A DNA stretch of 64,000 nucleotides from Selaginella moellendorffii (lineage: Eukaryota; Streptophyta; Lycopodiopsida; Selaginellales; Selaginellaceae). Below, piece after piece: positions 9,925-20,115 of this stretch; the stretch's first letter is position 1; each line of letters starts with the position of its first letter. The notes beneath the pieces were generated by a model. It searched no databases, was not told the DNA's origin, and worked only from the letters and a program-made list of their open reading frames with translations. A program made the translations under genes and the position numbers. The stretch spans positions 62,001 to 126,000 of the forward strand of contig NW_003314330.1 of NCBI RefSeq assembly GCF_000143415.4, given 5' to 3'.

Positions 9925-10640
9925 GTCATGGCTGTTCTTCTAAAGTCTTTGAAACCAGGTTACTCTGATGATCGCATAAGGGAGCAAAACTACTTTGCCA
10001 GTCTTCTCAAATCTTGCACAGACTCAAGAAATCTCCAGCAAGGCAGGCAAATTCACACTCGAATTCTAGAGCTTCCAGATCTTTACCTTTGCAACCTCCT
10101 CGTTCTCATGTATGGAAGGCGTGGCAGCATTGCAGATGCCCAGGCGGTGTTTGTGTCCATCGCTAATCCCAATGATTTCTCCTGGAACATCTTGTTTGGT
10201 ATATATGCCCAGAATGGGCGTTTGCAGCAAGCCAAGAACGGCTAGATCGAGCCAAAGAGATGTTCCATGCAACGCCTTGAAAGGACACTTCCTCTTGGAA
10301 TGGAATGATGCATGCATTTCGTCAGGCTGGACAGGTCGACACTGCGAGAGAGATTTCTGACACCATGCCTCAGAAAGACGTCGTGGGTTATTTCAGCTTA
10401 TACCCAGAACGGGCATCTTGAAGAAGCCGGGACCTTGTGTTTGAGAATGCCAAATTCAAATGTGATCACTTTCAACACAATGATTTTACAAGCTTGATCG
10501 TGTGAAGAATTTGTTTGATTCAATGCCGGAAAGGGATTTGGTGACATGGGGCAAGCTCTTGACACATGCTTAGAAGAAAAACCTCTTAAACGCAGAGTTG
10601 TTCAAAAGCATGCCGAGATGACATTCTGTTAATGAACGTG
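9925..10640 (+). pseudogene. PLS-type PPR pseudogene
   Basis: The first ~105 codons are clean: YFASLLKSCTDSRNLQQGRQ, then NLLVLMYGRRGSIADAQAVF and NDFSWNILFGIYAQNGRLQQ, the typical N-terminus of a plant PPR protein. A stop at about 10243 ends the frame. PPR pieces continue in other frames with stops and short deletions (SWNGMMHAFRQAGQVDTARE near 10300, AYTQNGHLEEAG near 10400, MPERDLVTW near 10525). Nothing recognisable follows 10640. It starts only about 50 bp after the P450 stop codon. Confidence 0.75.
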
Positions 10641-10895
10641 ATGATCAATGCTTATGTTTTGGCCAGCTTGATTTTTACTTTCTATGTATTATAAAAATGT
10701 AGCTTCATGGACGTTTGTTCTTTCTGCATTTGCTCAAGCATTGGAGAAAAATTGAATTTCATGATTGATGAAATTAGATTATAAAGTTTCATAATATATT
10801 TTCATTATCATTGCCACATTGCAGACATAAAATGCCACATCGGAAGAAATCTGGATCGTTAATTATATTGAAATTTAAACCATTTGTCGCTAGGA

Positions 10896-11120
10896 TCTAG
10901 GTTGATTGCTACTTGCTCGTGGCTGCACTGCTACATTGCTAGATGGAGCTGGATCTGTGTTGTTGGATAGAGTTGGATCGCTGCTTGCTAGAGCTAGATT
11001 GCTGCACCGCTGTGTTGGATGGAGCTGGATCGCTGTTTGCTCGGCTGTGGCTGCCTGGCTAGTGCTGGATCGCTGCTTGCTCGGCTCACGCTGCTCTTGT
11101 CTGGTCGATCCGCTGCTCGC
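10896..11120. repeat. Degenerate simple-repeat tract
   Basis: About ten imperfect units related to ctggatcgctgcttgctcgg run through this tract. The sequence is low-complexity and none of its open frames resembles a protein family. Confidence 0.65.
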
Positions 11121-11549
11121 TGAATGTGCCGCTCCTGGAGATCAGTGAGAACAAAAATAGCTTTAAAAAGAAGCAACCTCTTACTAAATCGAAAAGCTGT
11201 TGCACCAACAAGAACTCCCGCAGTATTGGAGAGTACTCCCTGGTACAAGCTCAGTATCAGTTCCGCCCAGAAGTAGGACATGCCAGACTAGTTAATTACT
11301 GCATAGCAAGGGCCAATATCTTGATGGTTGGAATCCAAAATATGCGAAAGACCAGATATCAAACCAAACTTCCACTTAAAGGTAAATATGGAGAGGATAT
11401 TACCTGGGAAACCATCATACACAGAGAAGGTGAACGGACATGGCTAAGCTGCGTAAGCCCGGCCAAGAAAACCAATGGATTGCATCAGTAAAACAATGCT
11501 GCAAATGCTTGACCAACAACGAAGGGCTAAAATTGAGCACATATATTAC

Positions 11550-12050
11550 ATACCTTGCTCCTGCTCCTGGGGCCACGGAAATTCAGTTCAACCTGGAAGA
11601 AGTGTCAAGAACGAGAGAGTAAAACATGAGAAAGGATGGAAGAAAGTTTGCACTGGTTTCTGCGACAAGTCAAGAGGGCTTACGTCGGTTTGTTTAGCTT
11701 CGTTGCAATGTACTTCTTGACCAGCAATATGGGAAGTTGCCTATCTCTGCGTGTTTAGAGAAGTCAGTGGAGTTGAAATCGTCTTACGTTATTCTCACGT
11801 AGGGTGTTATGATCGGGAAGCAGCGAGTCCTCACTCCTGTGGATCCGACAAGTCAGATGCCAAAGAGAAAAATAAAACAGAGAGAGATCGAGAGAAAGAT
11901 GACCTGCAAAGCCAGAGAAGTTTCTAAGGGAAAACGAAAGGACTTAACTGGTTGGCTGCGGGCTTGAGAGCAAACCACACTCCCTTGTCTGCTGTGACAA
12001 CCTGGAAGCGAGGAGGAAGAGTAGCTTTGTAAAGTTCTCCGAGAGCAGAA
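11550..12050 (-). pseudogene. RAWUL-like domain fragment (DRIP-type E3 relative)
   Basis: Several minus-strand exon-like blocks follow the order of the RAWUL domain at the C-terminus of plant DRIP RING E3 ligases: ELYKATLPPRF and GVWFALKPAANQ (near 11950-12030), SLLPDHNTLRENN (near 11795-11840), LPILLVKKYIATKLNKP (near 11685-11750) and VELNFRGP (near 11570-11590). GT and AG signals flank most blocks. The second and third blocks do not join in frame, and no RING part was found to the right, so I call it a fragment. Family assignment is from memory of the domain pattern. Confidence 0.4.
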
Positions 12051-13119
12051 ATGCACGAAACTAAGAAACCGAAGGACTACTGTGCAATCAAGCAACTTCT
12101 AGGATTTAAACTTGGCATTGCATGAAAGTGATACAAGCAATTTACTTGAATCACTGCTCTAAGATTTGTGCTCTTCGTCCTCTTCGCTCGAGCTTGTTAT
12201 TTCTCACTTAACTTTCATGTAATTAAATAGAGCTGGGGCAATCTCTTCCTCTGAAAGTGTGATATCTTCCACAGGCGAGCTATATGCCTGTAAAACAAAA
12301 CTGACAATGAGAAGTAATGCAAAGTATGAGTGAACTCATAGTTTTCTGCCAGAATGTAAACTAGACCACTCCTAACAAACCAAACGTAATTATACTTGTG
12401 AATTAAGGCACAATGACCACCATATCACTCTAGGTCACCTTTAAATCCCAAGCCTTGGGTGTAACATTTGCTTCAAGACACTAGGGGGAAATATTATAGC
12501 TTAATGGCTTAGTATGAGTATTTTTACTTTTTCACTTCCATCTTAAAGGGAAGGCCCAAGCCCCTAGGAAGGGGCAAGGATTAATGAATTGCAAGTTGGC
12601 ATCATTTCATATAAATTAGGAGTATTGTAGTTGATTTCCTTTCCAGAAGTGAGAGTTACTTTTGAGCATTTCTTTGAGTAACCCTTCTAACACTACTTGG
12701 AGTCCATATTCACTCCCACCCAAAGTGTTTAAGCTCTAATCTCAACCTCAAGTTAATTTAGAAATACCACTAGAAAATTCCTTCAAGACTGGTTCCTAGA
12801 CTCTAAATGATTTCACTCCTCATTCACTAAGTGGATGTGAAGAGCTAGGTGAATCTGTGTGGGAGAAAGTGTTAGTTGCTATGGTGTGGCTCCATCACAA
12901 AAACAAGCACACACAAACTTGTATGGAACAGTGGATGAAACAAATGGGCTTGTAGATATTGTTGCGGAGTCTGGGCTCTCCACGCCTGATGACATAGTGC
13001 TTGTTCAAAATGTTGGAGTTAGTGCTGCTGGTCTTTTCGTGAAGTTTTATGCAATGTAAACGAATTCATAGGTACTCGTCGGGAGAGTTGCTGGTGAAGC
13101 AAGACGATCTGGAAGCATA

Positions 13120-13530
13120 TTGTTTGGAGTAGCGCAGCTCAGAAGAATTCGCATAAAAAGCCGTACGATTTTTAGGGTTTATATGCTGAGCAAGAGGCAT
13201 ATCAAGCCCAAGAGGACCCAATGCCAGTCGCAAAGTCCAAACAACAAACCAAAGAAGGTGCCTGGGGAAGGACGTTACATTTGCAAGGGAAAGGACAAGA
13301 CGTGTCCGAAGAAAACAGCCGAACACTCTCAAGCATTGCCCGGCTGGGGATGTCAAGGACAAGGCAGCTAAGTTTGCTATAACTGTGGGTTTCCCAGGGG
13401 GCACTTAGTTCGCAGATTGTTTCCTCTATGGTCACATAAGCAAGAATTGTCCAAGCAACACTTGTGGAATCTTCTAGCCAAAGATTGCCCAACGAAAACC
13501 AAACCTAGATTAAAAAAAAGTGAATCTCAC
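13120..13530 (+). pseudogene. CCHC zinc-knuckle protein remnant
   Basis: The plus strand has a lysine-rich stretch followed by CYNCGFPRGHLVRR, a damaged CCHC knuckle. A shifted frame then reads like a second knuckle (YGHISKNCPSNTCG). Frameshifts separate the pieces. It could derive from a retrotransposon nucleocapsid or a cellular nucleic-acid-binding protein; the fragment is too short to decide. Confidence 0.3.
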
Positions 13531-13739
13531 CTCTTACGACTTCGCAGTGGCCCAAAGCGGAGAGAAACGTAATGTTTTTAAAAGCGGCGATGTATTTAAG
13601 TAGCATAGTGTAAGCACTCGTTCTTAAATATCTAGGAAGCTCCCAGATTATCGATTGCTCACACATGTGAAATTGAAAAGGCAGCACCCTCGAGAAGTGA
13701 ATTTCGGATCACCCAGAGGGTTCTCCTGTTCCATGAAGC

Positions 13740-14098
13740 GAGAAGCGTGTCCCTTCTTCATGCCGTAACGTGTGCTCAAGACGGACGAACTGCCCCTGCG
13801 GAGAGCCAAAGTCTTTCCAGTTGCCTCTAAGGCGTCTGCATACTCGAAGAGCCCGTGATCATCTAAGAAAGCTCTCAGCTCCAAGGCATTCTGCAACGAC
13901 ATCACGAATTCGGTAGGCCAAGTAAAGCTTTGTTGATGCTTGTGTACTTACTTGCTGCTGTTTAGTGAGGCCGAGAGATTTCATATCATTCTTGGTCATG
14001 GACGTGAGCAAGTGGACGTCGTCGTAGCCATTTGTGGTGAAGATCTTACTGCTTCCGGCGAGAACACCGTTGCCAAGGTACTCCTCGAGAGTCTGCAT
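13740..14098 (-). CDS. SAM-like domain exons, partial gene or fragment
   Basis: Two minus-strand exons join in phase 0 through a clean GT-AG intron (14098-13952 and 13890 to about 13740). The first reads LEEYLGNGV...NGYDDVHLLTSMTKNDMK, then SLGLTKQQQ, which has the helical spacing of a sterile alpha motif. The second reads NALELRAFLDDHGLFEYADA and later YGMKKGHASRFM, resembling a second SAM-like helix bundle. Flanking exons were not identified, the start is uncertain, and the exact product is not recognised. It may be a captured gene fragment. Confidence 0.4.
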
Positions 14099-14315
14099 TT
14101 TGTGCTTTTCCTAGGTAGGATCCATAAACCTGGTAACTCGTTTTTAAACTCAAATCTAACGCCTTGCAATAGTGTTTCATACTATTCAAAGTCGCCATTT
14201 TTACTTGTTCCACCAGATGAATTGTCCACTCTTGTGGAGCCCCAAAATTGTCAGACTCGAAAAATTTAAGGAGAGTGAGTGCTTCACTCACCTAGGTTAT
14301 GAATGGATTTTGTAA

Positions 14316-14475
14316 GTTTGACTAAATCCCTATTGGCAGATTACAATTTATTATTCAATATAACATAGTAATTTTCCTAATGAGTTGCTCTTTTACATAG
14401 CATAAGTTGTGTGCAATCTATAGAAACTACTATGAGTAATAATCAAATGGGGATTTGGTTAAATTTATAAAAGTC
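14316..14475. mobile_element. Foldback MITE-like element
   Basis: The left arm (tgactaaatccctattggca...) and the right arm (...aaatggggatttggttaaat) are imperfect inverted repeats of about 45 bp around a short loop. A related foldback lies at 44834-45112, showing a dispersed family. No coding capacity is present. The exact ends and target duplication are not resolved. Confidence 0.5.
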
Positions 14476-17290
14476 AAACATGCTATCCTATCCATAAAGC
14501 ACAAATAAGACAGTCAAAGTTCTTAGCAAACGTATATACCTGGAATTTTCTTGAATATTCTAGTAAACTTTCCTAAACACATTTTAGTATATTCTAGTTT
14601 ATTCTACCATCTAATGGTTGATATTCAATAAGTTTACTCTTTTGTTTATAAAATATAAACATGTTTATAATTATAAACTTCCATCTGATCAATTGGATAA
14701 TAAATATAAATAACACTACTATAAGCAAATCAAGCATTACTACATGTAACATGTAGCAAATTATTTATTACTTAAATAAATTTATTTAGATGGCTTATAA
14801 TATTAATTCATTATCAAACTAAGTATATTGAGATATGGTTTCCTTCTTATAGTTATTTATTTAGATTAATCTTGTATTTATAATTTATAAATATGTTATA
14901 AGCTTTCCTAAATATTTCTAAATATTTAATATATAATAAGATTAATATTGTATTTATATGTTATAAACATAGTTATAAACTTCTGATTGATCAACACAAA
15001 ATAATACTACTATTAAATAAACTTAGCATTATTGCATGCAATGTGCAACAAATTATTATATTACAATATGAAAAATAATATAATTGCTTGTAGACTTCAT
15101 CAAGGACTGATAACATTTGCTTTGTTCGATAATGATTTAGTAGTGATAAATTTACTTTACCAAATGGTGTTATAAAAGATTGTGTTATTAAACTTGCATG
15201 GTTTTTCCATGTTGACATATTGACTATACCTCTGTTGATATCATTTGGTTGTGTTTAGTTCGTGGTGTTGGATTTCATTAAGTCTTGGACAAAGTGAATC
15301 ACTCATTGATGATGTGTTATATGAAACTGAGTATTGTTGAAAGATTAATCTCAGATACTGACTAAGGTATCTTTGACTTAGGTTAGCTTGGTTGCTAAAA
15401 GGTTTTGAGTGGTGATTCATTCTTACTTTCTTCTAGCTTTGTTCTCATATTGATGCCATTGAAGTGATGTTTTATCGTTGACAATATTGATATTGAGATT
15501 CGACTGAAATGAAATGTCTTTTCGTAAGATTGATATTGAGTTTCATTAGTCTTGATATAGATAGTGTTGATGATTTGGCTGTAGCTTTGTGTTATTGGCA
15601 TTTGTGCATTTGCTAGTTAGCAATTATATTAACATTTAAATGAACTAAGTGACAAATGGAGTTAGTTATGTTCTAGTGGAGATTTTTGAGTAGGGGTTGA
15701 GTTTTGAGCTTTTCTTTGAAAAATTATTCAATTAAAAACTATATTAACTTTATAAGAGGAAGAATTAGTGATCGATATTGGAATGTTTAAATCCTTATTG
15801 AATTTGAGTTAGAATATATCAATCATTTATAATTTTTTTTGTGCTTGTTATGATGTGACTTACGTTTTGCTATAGATGGATTTATAAAAGATCGTTTGGT
15901 GATCATTTGTTGAGTATAGCTTCAATATGCTTGACTTTTGAATTAATGCAGATATGCTTTTCATTAGCTTTAGCATTATAAAGTGTAGTTTATGGATGTG
16001 TTGAAGAGGATATTGTGAGTTGTATTATGATTTTTTCTTTAACATTGAAGTTAGTTCATGTGAGACTCATGATCATTGTTAAGCAAGATTTAACTATAAA
16101 CTTCTTTGAGCTTTTGGTTCTTTAAATTTTCATGTTTGTGATCCATTTGTTAGAAGTTGTTAGGGAAAACATTTGGCTCATTAGATTCGATGTTAAAATT
16201 GGCTTTTGCATCTAACAATCATTGGTGATGATTAACTATCATCTAGGATAGTTGATTATCCTTATCAAAAATTTTGCTTTATTATTATTGATCTAGAATG
16301 ATTTGCCATTCTTCGGGATGGTGGATTTTTTTTTTCAATGATGATTATATATTTCTTCATTGATAGAATGATTGATAATCTTTCATAATAGTTAGTTATT
16401 TTTTTTGATGACTTTTGGCTTTTTGCATTACCACATGTTCTTTTGTGGTTTGCTTTGGATTGGTTTATTGGGTTTAAGACATTAATAGGATGTTACTAAC
16501 ACTTGCTTAAGTAACTTGAGTTCTTTTATATTGTTGACTAGAATCTATTTAGATTAGGAATCTTTCCTTACTGCCACGATGGCAAGAAGTCAATATTGCT
16601 GGACCCTTTATTAGTCTCCACCTAAGTTAGTTGAGAAACTAATCATCACATATGCACTTAGACTAGAAGGGCACTAAGGAAGGAAATCCTAAGTTGTCAC
16701 TTAATTAAGCATACTTAACATGGTGACAAAAAACTCATGTTGTTGATTTGCACTTACTAGTGTTAGGAACCCCCGCAATATTGAATTTTGTCCCTCAATA
16801 TTTGCTAAATGATATGTATAGTTTAGCTCCCACTTGTGTACCTGTCCTTGTTTTATGTCCAACTTGGGTCTAAGCCCAAATTCCTGCCAATTGGTGGACA
16901 ACTTATATCTTTGTGTTAAACCACTAATATGCTGAAATGGCACTAGATTTTGTTTAGCTCCATTTTGCATGTTAGTCCTAACATTGGAATGATGGATACT
17001 CTAGGATTGTTTCAAATTATTCCATGCTTATATCCTTTTGCTTTTTGGGTTGTACGCTCGAGAGTTGTTCTATACTTTAGTTTCGTCGTTTTTTGGCTCC
17101 ATGCTTAAGAGTTTGGTTTCATTCTTTCATTCAGTGGCCCAAAGTTTTGAAATTTAAGTTTTACTCCACTGTCTTTGGTGACACATGGCATATGACACAT
17201 GACACATAAAGGGTTTAGGTTTCATTTGCTATACATGTTAGTGAGGAGGATGAATGTGTTTGCATTTGCCCTAAAAACTTGAAGGGCGTG
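14476..17290. other. AT-rich intergenic DNA, no gene recognised
   Basis: About 2.8 kb of AT-rich sequence. Open frames are short and resemble no family. A string tgttaggaaccc near 16760 also occurs near 40518 inside the nested insertion of the second Gypsy element, hinting at old LTR-element debris. Confidence 0.6.
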
Positions 17291-17649
17291 ACTCCTCATC
17301 ACCAGCAATCAGCCAACCAACAGGTGGTTATCCGGGTAAAAACCATGACACCCTCCTGCTATAAATTTGGTAATTTAACTTTAAAAGTAACTTACAAATA
17401 AAAATTTAATTATTTTTAATAAAAAACTGTTGCAAATTGGGAGTCCTCTTGGCCATGGCCATGGCCAACCCTTCTGGGTGTGGTTGGCCCTGCAAGCAAG
17501 AAAAAAAAAAAACAAATTAGAAAAGACCTTACCAGCAATCGCCACACAAACATATTCCATTTCACGGCTGCCTTTGTGATCTCCGCTGCTCCAGCTTAGA
17601 GGAGAGTTCAAGAGAGCACAGGCCACCGCAAACGTTTCTGGGCACCACT

Positions 17650-17890
17650 TACTGTCCTCCGTTTCTCCAGATTATTAAAAAGATCATCCAGCTTCATTCC
17701 ATCTTCATGACCTGCTCAAATTGTTTCTTCCACTCCAGCATAAGCTCAACAGAACCGTGTAAATCACCACGCATGCCATCTTTTCACCATTAGGGCAGCT
17801 TCATGCAAGTGTAATGCCTGCGATGCCAAAACTCTGAGTTCATTCTCCGGAAGTAACCCTTAACGAGGCCGGCATGGCTGCACGCGAAGA
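17650..17890 (-). pseudogene. Possible PPR remnant
   Basis: The minus strand reads HAGLVKGYFRRMNSEFWHRR then HYTCM, resembling the repeat/E-domain junction of PPR proteins, followed by stops. Evidence is limited to this short similarity. Confidence 0.3.
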
Positions 17891-18083
17891 ACCGAGAGAA
17901 AGGTGACCGTTTGCAGCTTGTCCTCTTGTATTTTTCTCGAACAGATGAAACACCCGGCTATCGCCCTGACAAGTGTAACCTTCGATTCCAGAGCTCCAAG
18001 TAACGATCCTTCTCCGCATCGACCATGCTGCGACATGGTCTCTTCAGAAATCTTCCCTGCATTGGGCTTCAGGCAATGTCAAT

Positions 18084-18140
18084 GTCGTTGTATTATAGTG
18101 GTGAGCATTTCCGCCTGTCATGTTTCGATCCCTGGTCCTA
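18084..18140 (+). pseudogene. tRNA-Asp pseudogene (truncated)
   Basis: The first half matches the intact tRNA-Asp genes of this window (gtcgttgtattatagtgg, then the cgcctgtca anticodon region). The T arm is degraded and the 3' acceptor strand is missing. The flanking aatgtcaatgtcgttg leader is shared with the intact copies, so it arose by segmental duplication, not retroposition. Confidence 0.75.
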
Positions 18141-18154
18141 GCTAGTGCTTTTTC

Positions 18155-18345
18155 ATGGTGCCTTGATCTGGTCCAGTCTTGCAAATCGCTCCCCGGGGCG
18201 ATTCCACTGCGATCCATCTTTTCGGGAATCGCAAGTGTGGTGGTGCTGCCGAGGCCGGTTTTTATGGGATGCTCGCTCACGGTTTGAGCGTCGAAGAGGC
18301 AGCGTCGGCATTCAGCATGCCCGAGCGCGATCTCTTCTGAATAAC
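18155..18345 (+). pseudogene. Internally deleted PPR copy
   Basis: It begins LDLVQSCKSLPG, matching the N-terminus of the PPR protein at 20116-22530, and later reads MLAHGLSVEEAAS then MPERDLFS, matching that protein's middle. The ~200 codons between are deleted and frames shift. It follows a truncated tRNA-Asp in the same relative arrangement as the intact PPR/tRNA pair at 22.5 kb. Confidence 0.75.
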
Positions 18346-18429
18346 ACCTGATGCGCTCTACGTACCAGATGAAGATTTTCGACTCTCTTTCAGCCTGACT
18401 GTTCCAATGGAGCAACACAGGAAGGCGAC

Positions 18430-18940
18430 ACCAGCGAGCCCTTTTTCATATGCAGAGGTATGTTGTTGGAGCATGGCGGAGACGGGCCTAGAGGACCTCT
18501 ATCTCAGGCTAGCAAAGCTGGAGTAACAAGAAGAAGAAGATCACTCTCTGGATGGAGGGAGAGAGTGATCTGGTACCAATGAATCCGGATCTGTGGAAGG
18601 GCAAGCCGGCGCAGCTGCTGCTCAAGATTCTTGCCGACCATCTCCCCTCCGCCTGGCGACGGCGACTGGGAGCTCACCGCCGCCATTCTCGCGCAGCCCT
18701 TGAAGAAAGACACGCTTGCTCTTGTGCTTGGAGCTGGTATATCAGTCAAGAGCTGGATTCGTGTGCCAATCTTGCGGCGCTGAGCTCCTCCGGAAGAATC
18801 TCGGACTTCCTTGATGGCGAGCTAGGGGATGAGAGTGACGAGAGGCTGGAGTCTATATGGATGATGTTGCCATCCAAGTTCCAGCGCCAGCGCTTGCCAT
18901 CATCATCGCGCATCCTGTCCGGGAGCTTGAAGACACGGTT
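18430..18940. other. GC-rich, coding-like sequence without assignment
   Basis: Long open frames exist on both strands (for example 18552-19025 plus and 18746-19315 minus), and base composition is coding-like. No family is recognised. The plus frame ends by running into the VMA12-derived fragment, so it is probably a chance fusion. Confidence 0.4.
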
Positions 18941-18943
18941 CTC

Positions 18944-19060
18944 GCCGTGGGCTGGAAGCTCGACAGTGCTCACCACTTTGATGATCTTGGAGACGACTTT
19001 CTTCATTGTTCGTGACGACCAGTAGTCGAAATGCTGGCTTCGAAAAGAAGACAGTAGTAA
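18944..19060 (+). pseudogene. VMA12 last-exon pseudogene
   Basis: The plus strand reads MILETTFFIVRDDQ then a stop, followed in a shifted frame by AGFEKK. This matches the C-terminus of the intact VMA12 gene at 26551-27383. Nucleotide similarity continues downstream and matches 26515-26650 in inverted orientation. It marks the edge of the inverted duplication. Confidence 0.75.
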
Positions 19061-19325
19061 TGTAGAGACATCTGGTCGCGCATGAAGTTTCAAGCTGGTG
19101 GATGGATAACTCCATCCAAGCTTGTCGAAAGAAAACATACTTAGAAGTTGAATAAATCCAAAAAACGCTATGGAAGAGTCGAATGTTTCCCGGATGGATG
19201 GATATGCGGCAATGGTTCGAAGAAGATCAAACAAAGATGGACGCTTTACTCGAGGCTGGCCCTTGCATAGAGCGTCAACGTTGGAGACCATAGATTCACG
19301 CGGTATTGCCAGCAATTTGCTCCGG

Positions 19326-19332
19326 TATAAAA
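19326..19332 (+). promoter_or_regulatory. TATA box of germin-like gene 1
   Basis: The string tataaaa preceded by ctccgg lies 82 bp upstream of the ATG. The same ctccggtataaaa arrangement precedes the inverted paralogue (minus strand, 26196-26203). Confidence 0.7.
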
Positions 19333-19407
19333 GTCAGGTGAATTCCATCTTGTGAGAGTATCAGTCATTCAAGCTCTTTAGTGTTCTTGTCTGAGTTAAG
19401 TAGTATC

Positions 19408-20031
19408 ATGTCGATGGCTAGTTTGCAAGTGATCTTCTTCTTCTTGTTAGCTCTTGTTGCGGTGGGAGTGTTTGCCTCCGATCCGGAGCTTGTCTCGGAT
19501 TTCGCTGCTAATCCCGCCGCCATCAACGCGAGCTTCTTCACTTTCACTGGCTTTCGCAGCGATGTCACGGCTCCAGCAGGAACTTTCCTGGTGAAGAAGG
19601 CATCGCTCGCGGAATTCCCTGGTCTGAATGGCCTCGGCGTCTCCATGGCCAAGCTCTCCTACCAGCCAGGCACGACCAATCCCCCGCACATCCATCCCCG
19701 GGGCGCGGAGCTCCTCTTCGTGTTACAGGGCTCGCTCAGCGTCGGCCTGTTGGACACCACCAACAAGCTCTTCGTCCAGAAGCTCGAGATGGGCGATATG
19801 TTCGTGTTTCCAAAGGGTCTCGTCCACTTCCAATTCAACGATGGACAGCACGAGGCCAAGGCCATCTCGGCCTTCGGGAGCTCCAATGCCGGCACCGTTT
19901 CCCTCCCTGTCACCCTCTTTGGGTCTGGAATTGACGATCAAATCCTCAGCAAGGCTTTCAAGGTGAGCACGGACACTGTCAAGACTCTCAAAAACGCTCT
20001 CGCAGTGAAGAAAACTGCGAGGAAGCTTTGA
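19408..20031 (+). CDS. Germin-like cupin protein 1
   Basis: A single-exon gene of 207 residues. Residues 1-23 form a signal peptide ending VFA, so the product is secreted to the wall or apoplast. The cupin has germin box 1 (HIHPRGAE: His94, His96, Glu101) and box 2 (FPKGLVHFQFN: His140), the four expected manganese ligands. The N-terminal cysteine pair common in germins is absent. Family members act as superoxide dismutases or oxalate oxidases, or have no known enzyme activity, and the sequence does not decide which. The ATG at 19408 is preferred over the upstream one (19381) because the signal peptide starts there. A close paralogue lies inverted at 25492-26103. Confidence 0.92.
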   Translation: MSMASLQVIFFFLLALVAVGVFASDPELVSDFAANPAAINASFFTFTGFRSDVTAPAGTFLVKKASLAEFPGLNGLGVSMAKLSYQPGTTNPPHIHPRGAELLFVLQGSLSVGLLDTTNKLFVQKLEMGDMFVFPKGLVHFQFNDGQHEAKAISAFGSSNAGTVSLPVTLFGSGIDDQILSKAFKVSTDTVKTLKNALAVKKTARKL

Positions 20032-20115
20032 TTCTTTCAATGTTTTTAAAATTGATAACGTGGGTCCAATTCTACCGTCGATCCCCTTTAATTCCTTGAG
20101 CATATTTCTCTTGGT

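Noticed and set aside
12859-13059. 66-codon open frame as a gene
   Set aside because: Its first part lies in a dispersed repeat also found near 46.85 kb; the rest has no recognisable domain.
18552-19315. Long open frames on both strands (157 and 189 codons)
   Set aside because: They overlap each other and run into VMA12-derived pseudogene sequence; no domain is recognised.
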